Of a DNA stretch of 31,670 nt, positions 1 through 7,690 are shown piece after piece. The notes under the pieces are model-generated. The model was not told the DNA's origin. It ran no database searches and was given only the letters and a program-made list of their open reading frames with translations. The stretch's first letter is position 1, and each line of letters opens with the position of its first letter. Source of the stretch: Halomonas sp. (lineage in GTDB: Bacteria; Pseudomonadota; Gammaproteobacteria; Pseudomonadales; Halomonadaceae). The position numbers were made by a program, and so were the translations under genes. The stretch covers positions 1 to 31,670 of the forward strand of contig SKHS01000076.1 in assembly GCA_007116835.1 (NCBI GenBank), written 5' to 3'.

Positions 1-67
1 AGCTTGCACAGGCTCTAGTATCCGGAACGGATAATGTCTGAAACAGATGATGGTTCAGGCGTTTGGC

Positions 68-862
68 TTACACACTCACCGATTGGCGAATGAGCTGGGC
101 TTTCTCCATCAGTAACGGTCGGTAGGTGTCCAGCAGGGTCGGCATGTCCACTCGTGCTGCATTGGTACTGATGTTAATCGCGCCAATCAGCTTTTCGTGG
201 GTATCAAATACCGGCACCGCTATTGAGCGCAGGCCGGAATCCAATTCCTGATCGGTGATCGCGTAGCCCTGTTCTCGTGCTTGTTGTATCGCTGCTTTCA
301 GCGCTGCGGGATCGGTAATGGTTTTGTCGGTATGGCGCGTTAAGGTGAGCTGGCTCAGGTAGTTATCCAACTCACTATCCGGCAACTGGGCAAGTAGCAC
401 TCTGCCCATGGAGGTATAAGCCGCCGGTAGGCGAGTGCCTACTGAAAGGGTGATTGCCATTAAACGGTGTGGGGCGGCTGAGCGGGCCAAGTAGATAACG
501 TCGTCACCGTCGAGTACCCCCAGCGATGAGGATTCGCCGCACTGGCGGGTAATCTCCTCCAGATACTGCTGTATGACCCCCCGGTAATTATTAGACGCTA
601 AATACGAGTACCCCAGCTGCAGTACCTTGGGGGTTAGCTCGAAGTAGCGCTGCTGTTTACGCACATAGCCAAGGGCGTGGAGCGTCAGTAAAAACCGCCG
701 AGCTTTCGCTCGATTCATCCCTGTGCGCTCGGCGACTTCGCTGAGCGTCATTCGCGTGTGCGTCTCATCAAACGCCATCACGACCTCCAGCCCGCTGGCC
801 AGCGCCGCAACAAAATCACGATCCGTTGGTTTTAAAACATCTTCTGGTAAGGCATTGCTCAT
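68..862 (-). CDS. IclR-family transcriptional regulator (PcaR/CatR-like)
   Basis: A 264-residue protein with the two-domain IclR layout: an N-terminal winged helix-turn-helix at about residues 17-76 (the recognition region reads TLSEVAERTGMNRAKARRFL) and a C-terminal effector-binding domain at about 85-262. It is transcribed away from the 3-oxoadipate CoA-transferase/thiolase operon, the usual arrangement for PcaR, PcaU and CatR-type regulators of aromatic catabolism, so it probably controls that operon in response to 3-oxoadipate or a related acid. The ligand is inferred from context. A perfect inverted repeat at 911-929 overlaps a plausible -35 (924-929) for its own promoter (-10 at 900-905), suggesting autoregulation. 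The ribosome-binding site ahead of the chosen ATG is weak. Confidence 0.88.
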   Translation of the reverse strand: MSNALPEDVLKPTDRDFVAALASGLEVVMAFDETHTRMTLSEVAERTGMNRAKARRFLLTLHALGYVRKQQRYFELTPKVLQLGYSYLASNNYRGVIQQYLEEITRQCGESSSLGVLDGDDVIYLARSAAPHRLMAITLSVGTRLPAAYTSMGRVLLAQLPDSELDNYLSQLTLTRHTDKTITDPAALKAAIQQAREQGYAITDQELDSGLRSIAVPVFDTHEKLIGAINISTNAARVDMPTLLDTYRPLLMEKAQLIRQSVSV

Positions 863-910
863 CGGGGTCTCTGCTGCGTCGATGGGGAAACGAGGCGTGA
901 AAATAACACT

Positions 911-929
911 TTGTTCGAATGGCGAACAA
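911..929. promoter_or_regulatory. IclR-type operator candidate upstream of the regulator gene
   Basis: A perfect 7-bp inverted repeat, TTGTTCG and CGAACAA, with a 5-bp spacer. It sits 49 bp upstream of the regulator's ATG and overlaps the hexamer TTGTTC (minus strand, 924-929), which is 18 bp from TATTTT (900-905). Operators of PcaR/PcaU/PobR-type IclR proteins are short palindromes of similar GTTCG/CGAAC composition. The regulator-site pairing is inferred. Confidence 0.6.
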
Positions 930-972
930 TAAGTGACAACGCTCGTTAATAAAACCCAGCGACAAATCGGAG

Positions 973-1001
973 TTGACTTGTGGGCGCTTGAGGATTAATT
1001 T
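973..1001 (+). promoter_or_regulatory. Sigma-70-like promoter of the CoA-transferase/thiolase operon
   Basis: TTGACT (973-978) is followed after 17 bp by TAATTT (996-1001), a good -35/-10 pair. Transcription would begin near 1008, leaving a 5' leader of about 70 nt before the ATG at 1079. This argues against the in-frame ATG at 1019, which would lie only about 10 nt from the transcript end and has no ribosome-binding site. Confidence 0.5.
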
Positions 1002-1019
1002 GTTCGCAAAGAGAATATA

Positions 1020-1034
1020 TGTTCGTTATGCGAA
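1020..1034. promoter_or_regulatory. Second IclR-type operator candidate, downstream of the operon promoter
   Basis: TTCG (1022-1025) and CGAA (1031-1034) form an inverted repeat with the same 5-bp spacing as the repeat at 911-929, and TGTTCG at 1020-1025 matches that site's left arm. A further TGTTCG half-site lies at 1001-1006, next to the -10 hexamer. Binding here would block transcription just past the start, or serve an activator-repressor switch. Confidence 0.45.
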
Positions 1035-1078
1035 TAAAGGCCTTCAAAAAGGCAATTATCAACGAAGAGGCACCTATC

Positions 1079-1912
1079 ATGGCCGAGTTTCTCAGCTTGC
1101 ATGACGCGGTAGCACGCTACGTCGACGACGGCGCTACCGTTGCCATGGAAGGCTTTACCCACCTGATTCCGTTTGCTGCGGGTCACGAAGTTATTCGCCA
1201 GAAAAAGCGCGACCTAACACTGATCCGCATGACCCCCGACATCATTTATGACCAGTTGATCGGCGCGGGCTGCGCTAAGAAAGTGATTTTTTCCTGGGGT
1301 GGTAACCCAGGGGTTGGCTCACTTCACCGCCTGCGTGATGCGGTTGAGAAAGGCTGGCCGCAAAAAATTGAAATTTTAGAGCACAGCCATGCGGCGATGG
1401 CCTGCGCCTTTGAAGCCGGGGCCGCTGGTCTTCCGCTGGCCGTGCTGCGTGGCTATGTGGGTAGCGAGCTGCCGAGCGTGAACGATCAAATCAAATTTAT
1501 TGAGTGCCCGTTTACCGGCGAACGCCTAGCGGCAGTGCCCTCGGTGCGGCCAGATGTGTCGATCATTCACGCCCAGCGGGCAGATCGTCAGGGTAATGTG
1601 CTGGTGGAAGGTATTGTGGGCGTACAGAAAGAGGCGGTGCTGGCTGCTAAGCACAGCGTTGTCACCGTGGAAGAGATTGTCGATGACCTGAACGCCCACC
1701 CCAATGCCTGCGTGATTCCTGGCTGGGCGATTAGTGCCGTTGCCGTGGCAGAAAAGGGCGCGCTGCCGTCCTATACCCATGGCTACTACGGTCGTAGTAA
1801 CCGCTTCTATAAAGAGTGGGATGCCATTGCGCGTGACCGCGATACGTTCACCCAGTGGCTCGACGACAACGTATACCGCGCTGACAACAACCCTGCGGGA
1901 GGCCAAGCCTGA
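1079..1912 (+). CDS. pcaI: 3-oxoadipate CoA-transferase, subunit A
   Basis: A 277-residue alpha subunit of a class I CoA-transferase. With the next gene it should transfer CoA from succinyl-CoA to 3-oxoadipate, the penultimate step of the beta-ketoadipate pathway, in the cytoplasm. The early motif GFTHLIPFAAGHE and the long C-terminal part (YGRSNRFYKEWD near 240-251) resemble the longer CatI/glutaconate-transferase-like group rather than the short PcaI (about 230 residues) of Acinetobacter. The ATG at 1079 was chosen because AAGAGG lies just upstream; an in-frame ATG at 1019 overlaps operator-like DNA. The stop overlaps the next start as TGATG, implying translational coupling. Substrate assignment rests on the adjacent thiolase and IclR regulator. 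Confidence 0.85.
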   Translation: MAEFLSLHDAVARYVDDGATVAMEGFTHLIPFAAGHEVIRQKKRDLTLIRMTPDIIYDQLIGAGCAKKVIFSWGGNPGVGSLHRLRDAVEKGWPQKIEILEHSHAAMACAFEAGAAGLPLAVLRGYVGSELPSVNDQIKFIECPFTGERLAAVPSVRPDVSIIHAQRADRQGNVLVEGIVGVQKEAVLAAKHSVVTVEEIVDDLNAHPNACVIPGWAISAVAVAEKGALPSYTHGYYGRSNRFYKEWDAIARDRDTFTQWLDDNVYRADNNPAGGQA

Positions 1913-2685
1913 TGAGCCTGGAATATACCTCTTCTGAAATGATGACCGTGACGGCAGCCCGTGCGTTGGAAAATGGCATGACCTGCTTTGTGGGTATTGG
2001 ACTACCTTCTGAAGCCGCTAACCTGGCGCGCTTAACGCATGCGCCTGAGGTAGTGCTGATTTATGAGTCTGGCACCCTGCAAACCAAGCCTGACATTCTG
2101 CCGCTCTCGATTGGTGACGGCGAGCTGTGTGAGTCAGCGCTAACCACGGTGGCCGTGCCGGAAATGTTCCGCTATTGGCTGCAGGGTGGGAAAGTCAATG
2201 TGGGCTTTTTAGGCACTGCGCAAATTGATCGCTTTGCCAACCTCAACACTACGCTGATTGGCGATTACAAAGCGCCCAAGGTTCGCCTGCCAGGCGGCGG
2301 CGGTGCGCCTGAAATTGCCACTAATGCCGGTGAAGTCTTTATTACTCTCAAGCACTCCAAGCGTGCTTTTGTGAAAGATGTCGACTTCGTCACCACACTC
2401 GGGTTTGGCCGTGACGGCAAGGGGCGCGACAACGTTCCTAATATTGGTAAAGGCCCCACACGGGTCATTACCGACCTGTGCGTGATGAAGCCCGACCCAG
2501 ATACCAAAGAGCTGGTGGTGGTGTCGTTGCATCCTGGCGTCACTCGTGAACAAGTGATCGATGCGACCGGCTGGGATATTCGCTTTGCTGAACAGCTGGA
2601 AAGCACGCCGGAACCGAACGCCAACGAGCTTGACATATTGCGCGAACTGAAAGCACGCACCGAGCGGGCCCACGCGGGCGAATAA
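1912..2685 (+). CDS. pcaJ: 3-oxoadipate CoA-transferase, subunit B
   Basis: A 257-residue beta subunit of the same enzyme. Glu52, in the motif YESG (51-54), is in the position of the glutamate that forms the glutamyl-CoA thioester intermediate in class I CoA-transferases. The glycine-rich stretch PGGGGAPEIA (about 125-134) is the conserved loop of beta subunits. Its ATG overlaps the stop of subunit A by one base, and the thiolase gene follows after 10 bp. The family also includes glutaconate and related acid transferases, so 3-oxoadipate specificity is inferred from the operon. Confidence 0.85.
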   Translation: MSLEYTSSEMMTVTAARALENGMTCFVGIGLPSEAANLARLTHAPEVVLIYESGTLQTKPDILPLSIGDGELCESALTTVAVPEMFRYWLQGGKVNVGFLGTAQIDRFANLNTTLIGDYKAPKVRLPGGGGAPEIATNAGEVFITLKHSKRAFVKDVDFVTTLGFGRDGKGRDNVPNIGKGPTRVITDLCVMKPDPDTKELVVVSLHPGVTREQVIDATGWDIRFAEQLESTPEPNANELDILRELKARTERAHAGE

Positions 2686-2695
2686 GGAGCTTTGT

Positions 2696-3904
2696 ATGAG
2701 TGATGTCTATTTATGCCACCCGCGCCGCACCGCCATTGGCCGCTTCGGTGGCACCTTGGCCAGCATGCGGCCCGATGATGTGGCCGCGACGATCTTTAAA
2801 GCGGTGTTGGCACAAGCGCCGGATCTCGATCCTGCCGCCATTGATGAAGTCTTTATGGGCTGTGCCAATCAGGCGGGGGAGGATAATCGCAACGTGGCAC
2901 GCATGTCGTCGCTGCTGGCGGGCATCCCGACCTCCGTACCTGGCACGACCATAAACCGCCTGTGTGGCTCAGGCATGGATGCCGTTGGTACGGCGTTTCG
3001 CGCCATTAAAGCGGGCGAAATGGCGCTGGCCTTGGCCGGTGGCGTCGAGTCTATGTCTCGGGCTCCTTACGTGATGGGCAAGGCCGACAGCGCTTTCGCG
3101 CGTAGCCAAAAAATTGAAGACACCACCATTGGCTGGCGCTTTATAAACCCGTTAATGAAAAAAGCTTACGGCGTTGATTCAATGCCGGAAACGGCGGAAA
3201 ACGTCGCCGAGCAATTCAGTATCTCTCGGGAAGACCAGGATACCTTCGCGCTGCGTTCCCAGCAGAAAGCGGCGAGTGCCCAGCACGCGGGCCGCTTCGC
3301 CCAAGAAATCACCACCATTGACATTCCCCGCCGCAAGCAGGCACCGCTGATCTTCGATCAGGATGAGCACCTGCGCGAAACTACCTTGGCAAAATTGGCG
3401 GCTTTACCGACGCCCTTTCGTGATGGCGGCAGCGTGACCGCAGGCAATGCCTCCGGCGTTAACGACGGCGCAGCGGCGATGCTGGTGGCAAGCCAAGCGG
3501 CAGTAAAGCAGCACGGCCTGACGCCGATGGCCAAAATTATCGGTATGGCCACGGCAGGGGTTGAACCGCGGATTATGGGTTACGGCCCAGTGCCCGCCGT
3601 GCAGAAGTTGCTCAAGCGTACGGGAATCACGATAGACGAGATTGATGTGTTCGAGTTTAACGAGGCGTTTGCCGCTCAGGCGCTTGCTTGCATGCGCGAT
3701 CTTGGGCTTAACGACGATGACCCGCGGGTGAATCCAAACGGCGGTGCCATTGCATTGGGCCACCCTTTGGGAATGTCGGGCGCTCGGCTACTAATGACCG
3801 CCGCCCACGAGCTTCAAAACACAGGTAAACGCTATGCGCTGTGCACCATGTGTGTGGGTGTTGGGCAAGGTATTGCCACGTTGATTGAGAGGTATGCAGA
3901 CTAA
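2696..3904 (+). CDS. pcaF: 3-oxoadipyl-CoA thiolase
   Basis: A 402-residue thiolase of normal length. Acyl-accepting Cys90 lies in NRLCGSG, His356 in GHPLG and the second catalytic Cys386 in CVGVGQG. The signature CANQAGEDNRNVARM (56-70) and GWRFINPLMK are typical of PcaF/PaaJ, which cleave 3-oxoadipyl-CoA to succinyl-CoA and acetyl-CoA. AAGGAG at 2684-2689 precedes the ATG by 6 bp. Third gene of the operon, it completes the conversion of 3-oxoadipate to TCA intermediates. No upstream-pathway genes (pcaD, pcaB, pcaC, pcaHG or cat) are in the window, so the ring-cleavage steps must be encoded elsewhere. Confidence 0.92.
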   Translation: MSDVYLCHPRRTAIGRFGGTLASMRPDDVAATIFKAVLAQAPDLDPAAIDEVFMGCANQAGEDNRNVARMSSLLAGIPTSVPGTTINRLCGSGMDAVGTAFRAIKAGEMALALAGGVESMSRAPYVMGKADSAFARSQKIEDTTIGWRFINPLMKKAYGVDSMPETAENVAEQFSISREDQDTFALRSQQKAASAQHAGRFAQEITTIDIPRRKQAPLIFDQDEHLRETTLAKLAALPTPFRDGGSVTAGNASGVNDGAAAMLVASQAAVKQHGLTPMAKIIGMATAGVEPRIMGYGPVPAVQKLLKRTGITIDEIDVFEFNEAFAAQALACMRDLGLNDDDPRVNPNGGAIALGHPLGMSGARLLMTAAHELQNTGKRYALCTMCVGVGQGIATLIERYAD

Positions 3905-3935
3905 ACGACATTGGCCTTCGGGGTGTCGCTTGTTT

Positions 3936-3953
3936 AGGATCAAGGATGATCCT
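3936..3953. terminator. Hairpin between pcaF and metY (weak terminator or operator)
   Basis: AGGATCA (3936-3942) and TGATCCT (3947-3953) pair perfectly around a 4-nt loop. There is no T-run, so an intrinsic terminator is only weakly supported; the site is 24 bp upstream of metY and could be an operator. Confidence 0.3.
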
Positions 3954-3976
3954 TCATCAACTAGCGAGCTGTTCTT

Positions 3977-5251
3977 ATGAAGCCTGAAACGATTGCCCTT
4001 CATCATGGTTATGCACCTGATTCACAAAACGCTGTTGCCGTGCCGATCCACCAGACCACGTCATTCTCATTTGATAACGCCCAGCACGCAGCGGACCTGT
4101 TTGATCTAAAAGTGGAAGGGAATATTTATTCGCGCATTATGAACCCAACCTGCGCCGTACTGGAGCAGCGGGTGGCCGCATTGGAAGGCGGCATTGCGGG
4201 GTTGGCAGTGGCCTCTGGGATGGCTGCGATTACCTATGCGATCCAAACCATTGCCGAAGCGGGCGACAATATTGTCTCGATTAGTGAGCTGTATGGCGGC
4301 ACGTACAACTTGTTTGCCCACACCTTGCCACGCCAAGGCATTCAAGTCAGGTTTGCCGATAAAGATGATATCGACGGCCTTGAAGCGCTGATTGACGAGC
4401 GTACCAAAGCAGTATTTTGCGAGAGTATCGGTAACCCATCTGGTGGCGTGGTAGACCTGCAAAAGTTGGCTGACGCAGCCCACCGTCATGGGGTGCCGGT
4501 GATTGTGGATAACACCACCGCAACGCCGTTTCTATGTCGCCCCATCGAACACGGAGCGGATATTGTCGTTCACTCGGCCACGAAATATATCGGTGGCCAC
4601 GGCACTACTGTCGGTGGTGTGATTGTCGACTCAGGTAAGTTCCCTTGGGCGGAAAATGCGAAACGCTTTGCGCTGCTAAACGAGCCGGATATCTCCTATC
4701 ACGGCGTTAGCTATACCCGCGATGTGGGCGACGCCGCGTTTATTGCCCGTGCTCGCGTGGTACCGCTACGCAACATGGGCGCGGCGCTTTCGGCTCAAGC
4801 GGCCTGGAACCTGCTGCAGGGGCTAGAAACGCTGTCGCTGCGGATTGAACGCATTTGTGCCAACGCGTTAGCCGTTGCCAAGCACTTGGAAAGCCATCCG
4901 CTGGTGAAGTGGGTGCACTACGCAGGCTTGGAAAACCACCCCGACCATGCATTAGCCAAGCGCTATATGAACGGCCATGCCTCGGGGATTCTTAGCTTTG
5001 GCATTGAAGGCGGCCAGGCCGCAGGTGAGCGCTTCTACGATGCTCTGGCGCTGATTCTGCGTTTGGTGAATATCGGCGACGCCAAGAGCTGCTCTTCGAT
5101 TCCAGCATCTACCACCCACCGCCAATTAAACGAGCAGGAGTTAAAGGCTGCTGGCGTCACGCCGGATATGGTGCGCTTGTCGATTGGCATTGAGCATATC
5201 GACGACCTGCTAGCAGATATTGATCAAGCGTTAGCGGCTTCTCAGGGCTAA
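3977..5251 (+). CDS. metY: O-acetylhomoserine sulfhydrylase (PLP enzyme)
   Basis: A 424-residue Cys/Met-metabolism PLP enzyme. It matches O-acetylhomoserine (thiol)-lyase, which joins O-acetyl-L-homoserine and sulfide to give L-homocysteine in the cytoplasm. Lys203 in HSATKYIGGHG is the Schiff-base lysine, Asp178 in VDNT contacts the PLP ring nitrogen, and YSRIMNPT (51-58) is the conserved tyrosine/arginine phosphate-binding motif. The length of about 425 residues, with the insert around 215-240, distinguishes MetY from the roughly 380-400-residue MetB/MetZ enzymes. It follows pcaF by 72 bp with a hairpin between, so it is probably a separate unit. A 19-bp tandem triplication begins in its last codons and includes the stop. 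Confidence 0.92.
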   Translation: MKPETIALHHGYAPDSQNAVAVPIHQTTSFSFDNAQHAADLFDLKVEGNIYSRIMNPTCAVLEQRVAALEGGIAGLAVASGMAAITYAIQTIAEAGDNIVSISELYGGTYNLFAHTLPRQGIQVRFADKDDIDGLEALIDERTKAVFCESIGNPSGGVVDLQKLADAAHRHGVPVIVDNTTATPFLCRPIEHGADIVVHSATKYIGGHGTTVGGVIVDSGKFPWAENAKRFALLNEPDISYHGVSYTRDVGDAAFIARARVVPLRNMGAALSAQAAWNLLQGLETLSLRIERICANALAVAKHLESHPLVKWVHYAGLENHPDHALAKRYMNGHASGILSFGIEGGQAAGERFYDALALILRLVNIGDAKSCSSIPASTTHRQLNEQELKAAGVTPDMVRLSIGIEHIDDLLADIDQALAASQG

Positions 5252-5295
5252 GCTAATTTCTCAGGGCTAAGCTAATTTCTCAGGGCTAAGCTAAT
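5239..5295. repeat. Three perfect tandem copies of a 19-bp unit over the metY stop codon
   Basis: The unit TTCTCAGGGCTAAGCTAAT occurs at 5239-5257, 5258-5276 and 5277-5295 without a mismatch. The first copy encodes the last residues and the TAA stop of metY; the others are in the 3' untranslated region. Because 19 is not a multiple of three, only the first copy is read in the metY frame. Confidence 0.97.
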
Positions 5296-5318
5296 AGAGG
5301 TGCAGGGAAGCACCTCTA
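5295..5318 (+). terminator. Hairpin downstream of metY
   Basis: TAGAGGTGC (5295-5303) and GCACCTCTA (5310-5318) form a perfect 9-bp stem with a 6-nt loop. It starts at the last base of the tandem repeat. No T-run follows, so it may protect the 3' end or act in factor-dependent termination rather than be a classical intrinsic terminator. Confidence 0.45.
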
Positions 5319-5351
5319 CGGTTAGCGAGCGAAACGTATGGGGGAGCTAAA

Positions 5352-5858
5352 ATGATAAAACAACAACGCTTGGGAATGAGCTCACTACTCCTAGGTGGGC
5401 TTATGTGGGGGGCCGGACACGTCGTTGCGGACGAGATCAGCGGTACGTTGGATGGCGAGCCTAAAGAGTGGCACATTGTTACTCACTCAGAAGGCTCAAC
5501 AGCTAATTTTTCTGAGCTGATGCCGGGCATGACGGATGTCACTATTCAAGGGCACCGAGAGCAAACGTTCGAAACCCAGGGCACGCTGAGCATTAGCTTT
5601 ATGGTGATGGAGGGTGAAGCCAGCAGTGCAATGGTGACTTATTTCCCCGAAAGCTCAATCATGCCCCACTATGGCACGGAAGATGAGGTGCCCATCGATA
5701 TAGAAGTGCTCGATATTGACGGCGATGAAGGTCGAGCAAAAGGGCGTGTTGCAACGTCGCTTGCCTATTTGGCGTCTATGTCAGACGACTATGATCACAG
5801 CAATACCATGGATGTTGACGTGTCTTTTGATGTGACCCTTATCCGCGAAGAGTTCTAG
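5352..5858 (+). CDS. Exported acidic protein of unknown function
   Basis: A 168-residue protein I do not recognise. Residues 1-26 look like a Sec signal peptide (KQQR n-region, hydrophobic LLLGGLMWGAG, cleavage probable after VVA), so the mature part of about 142 residues should be periplasmic or secreted. The mature part has no cysteine, is rich in Asp and Glu, and alternates short polar and hydrophobic segments in a way that suggests a beta-rich fold. GGGGG-AG-type purine sequence just before the ATG could serve as the ribosome-binding site. It stands alone between the metY hairpin and a hairpin at 5900-5923, so context gives no function. The acidity fits an exported protein of a halophile. 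Confidence 0.75.
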   Translation: MIKQQRLGMSSLLLGGLMWGAGHVVADEISGTLDGEPKEWHIVTHSEGSTANFSELMPGMTDVTIQGHREQTFETQGTLSISFMVMEGEASSAMVTYFPESSIMPHYGTEDEVPIDIEVLDIDGDEGRAKGRVATSLAYLASMSDDYDHSNTMDVDVSFDVTLIREEF

Positions 5859-5899
5859 TGTTCAGGCGATTGCCTTGGAATCGCGTAGCCCACGATCAT

Positions 5900-5923
5900 T
5901 CAGCCCACACGTTAGTGGGCTGA
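5900..5923. terminator. Hairpin between convergent genes
   Basis: TCAGCCCAC (5900-5908) and GTGGGCTGA (5915-5923) form a 9-bp GC-rich stem around a 6-nt loop, between a plus-strand gene ending at 5858 and a minus-strand gene ending at 5930. Its location suits a bidirectional terminator, although neither side has a clear T-run. Confidence 0.5.
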
Positions 5924-5929
5924 GTGGTG

Positions 5930-6274
5930 TCATGAGTCGGTAAGCCGGTCACTGATTAAATAGCTCAGAGGATGCAGAACCACCAACGCAACCACAAAGG
6001 TTGCGATCGCAGCACCTATCAGCGCCAGCCAGTCAAACACCGTTGCGACATAACTCAGCGTTGAGTTAGTGAACCAAGGAACCCAAACAAGGGCCGTTAG
6101 CCCAATCAGCACAGCCAATAGCAGGGCAACCAGGCTACGATGGCGAGTGACTTGGTAACCACGAAGGTAGGCGAGCAGATGTAGCCCAACGACAATCACA
6201 ACGCCTGCTACTATCAACCAAGCGAACGGGGCGAGCGCGTACATGATGATGGTGAGTATTCCGCTAATGGTCAT
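5930..6274 (-). CDS. Small integral membrane protein linked to SQR
   Basis: A 114-residue, strongly hydrophobic protein with three or four probable membrane segments (about 8-37, 47-68 and 75-107, the last possibly two). Short basic connectors such as RGYQVTRHR (38-46) fit the positive-inside rule. It follows the sulfide:quinone oxidoreductase gene by 11 bp with a good AAGGAG site, so the two are co-transcribed. I cannot name its family. It could anchor the exported flavoprotein or give it quinone access at the membrane, but that rests only on the pairing. Confidence 0.78.
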   Translation of the reverse strand: MTISGILTIIMYALAPFAWLIVAGVVIVVGLHLLAYLRGYQVTRHRSLVALLLAVLIGLTALVWVPWFTNSTLSYVATVFDWLALIGAAIATFVVALVVLHPLSYLISDRLTDS

Positions 6275-6285
6275 GGCAGCGCTCC

Positions 6286-7668
6286 TTATGCTTGGCCTTC
6301 AAGAACAGCGTAGTAAGCGGGTTGCAGCATACGATCTTTCATCACCCATGCGGCCCAGGATTCTGCAGTAGGGTCAATAAACGGGAATGAAGGCATGAAG
6401 GCGAAGTTGTCCTCGTAGCCGAACTCCACCAGCATGGCTTTACCAATGCCGGTAATCATGGGGCATGAGGTGTAGCCAGTATGACGGGCGGGAAGCGGAT
6501 TTCCTTGCATGACAGCAAGCAGGTTGGCTTCTACAACCGGCGCTTGGGCTTTCACGCTGGCCGCTGTTTTATTAATCGGTGCGCCGATGACATCGCCAAT
6601 ACCAAACACTTCGGGGTAGCGGTTGTGCTGCATAGTGTGAATGTCCACATCCAACCACTCGCCCCTGAACGGCCCCTCTTGGGCGATAAGCGCACTCTGC
6701 TTGACGAAGTCGTGGGCACTCATGGGGGGCACCACGTGAATAAAATCATAGTCAGCGATTACCGTGGGCTGGTCATCGCGTCTGAATTCAGCTTCGCGCA
6801 ATTCATGGTGCGAAGTGAATTCGCTCTCAGGCCCTACAAAGGTGAATTCCGCCTGCTTCGCCTGAGGGTCAATGGCGGAAAGCCGGTAGTGATGCCGCCG
6901 ATTGACCCCCTGCTCATCAAAACGCTGTTTAACGAACTCGTTCACCCACGGTTGAGAAAACAGACCCGCGCCAGGTGCCATAAAGTCTACATCGAAGGCA
7001 TCGCGCCGTCCCGATGCTTCCAGGCGGCTTAACGTTGTAAACGTCATTTTAAGCGGCGCGCCAGCGCACTTCACTGGCGTTGGTGCGGCGGTGAAAATGC
7101 CTTTTCCCTGACCACTGTTTAGCCACGTTTCAATGGCTTGGTTGGTGCGCGCGGCACCCTCAATACTGGCGTAGACACTGCCAATGCCATGTTGGCCTAC
7201 TAACGACGGCGACATGCCATCAATCAGGTGGTAGTTCAGTTGGATACCTGTGGCTACCACCAGGTAGTCGTATTCAAGCGTTGAGCCATTGGCGAGGGCG
7301 ACTTGTTTATTGTCGGCATCAATACTAGCTGCGTATTCGCGCACCCACATTACCCCCCGCGGCACAAACTGAGCGTTAGGACGCATGGTTTTATTGGCGT
7401 TCCAGACGCCAGAGGCAACCAGCGTCCAGCCTGGTTGGTAGTGGTGTGTTTCCCGCGGCTCGACCAGCGTGATGGTTCCACCCTTGAGCCGTGCTGCCAA
7501 CCGATTGGCCATCGCCATGCCCGCCGCTCCGCCGCCGAGAATAACAATATGAGCCTGGGTTTGTAGGGTATTAGCAGACACCGCGCTAAGGGGAAGAACG
7601 CTACTGACACCAAGGCCAGTGGCTACTTTCAGCAGCTCTCGACGGTTCAGCAATAGTGGCTTATGCAT
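6286..7668 (-). CDS. sqr: Sulfide:quinone oxidoreductase, Tat-exported
   Basis: A 460-residue FAD flavoprotein of the SQR/flavocytochrome-c sulfide dehydrogenase family. It should oxidise sulfide to sulfane sulfur and pass electrons to quinone. The Rossmann motif GGGAAG is at 45-50. Two SQR redox cysteines are visible, Cys201 in VKCAGAP and Cys402 in TSCPM. The N-terminus carries a twin-arginine signal (NRRELLK, 8-14, then a hydrophobic stretch to about Ala32), so the folded holoenzyme is probably exported and acts on the periplasmic face. That is consistent with some SQR relatives, whereas many SQRs lack a signal. AGGAG precedes the ATG. An AT-rich inverted repeat upstream is a candidate operator. 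A plain FAD disulfide reductase or FCSD flavoprotein is the alternative. Confidence 0.85.
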   Translation of the reverse strand: MHKPLLLNRRELLKVATGLGVSSVLPLSAVSANTLQTQAHIVILGGGAAGMAMANRLAARLKGGTITLVEPRETHHYQPGWTLVASGVWNANKTMRPNAQFVPRGVMWVREYAASIDADNKQVALANGSTLEYDYLVVATGIQLNYHLIDGMSPSLVGQHGIGSVYASIEGAARTNQAIETWLNSGQGKGIFTAAPTPVKCAGAPLKMTFTTLSRLEASGRRDAFDVDFMAPGAGLFSQPWVNEFVKQRFDEQGVNRRHHYRLSAIDPQAKQAEFTFVGPESEFTSHHELREAEFRRDDQPTVIADYDFIHVVPPMSAHDFVKQSALIAQEGPFRGEWLDVDIHTMQHNRYPEVFGIGDVIGAPINKTAASVKAQAPVVEANLLAVMQGNPLPARHTGYTSCPMITGIGKAMLVEFGYEDNFAFMPSFPFIDPTAESWAAWVMKDRMLQPAYYAVLEGQA

Positions 7669-7690
7669 GGTTAACTCCTGAAGAGAAGTC

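Noticed and set aside
1526..1906. 126-residue open frame antisense to pcaI
   Set aside because: The plus strand carries the well-supported CoA-transferase subunit; the antisense frame has no ribosome-binding site and no recognisable motif, as for other antisense frames in the window.
5239..5295. CRISPR-like array
   Set aside because: The three 19-bp copies are directly adjacent without spacers, so this is a simple tandem repeat.
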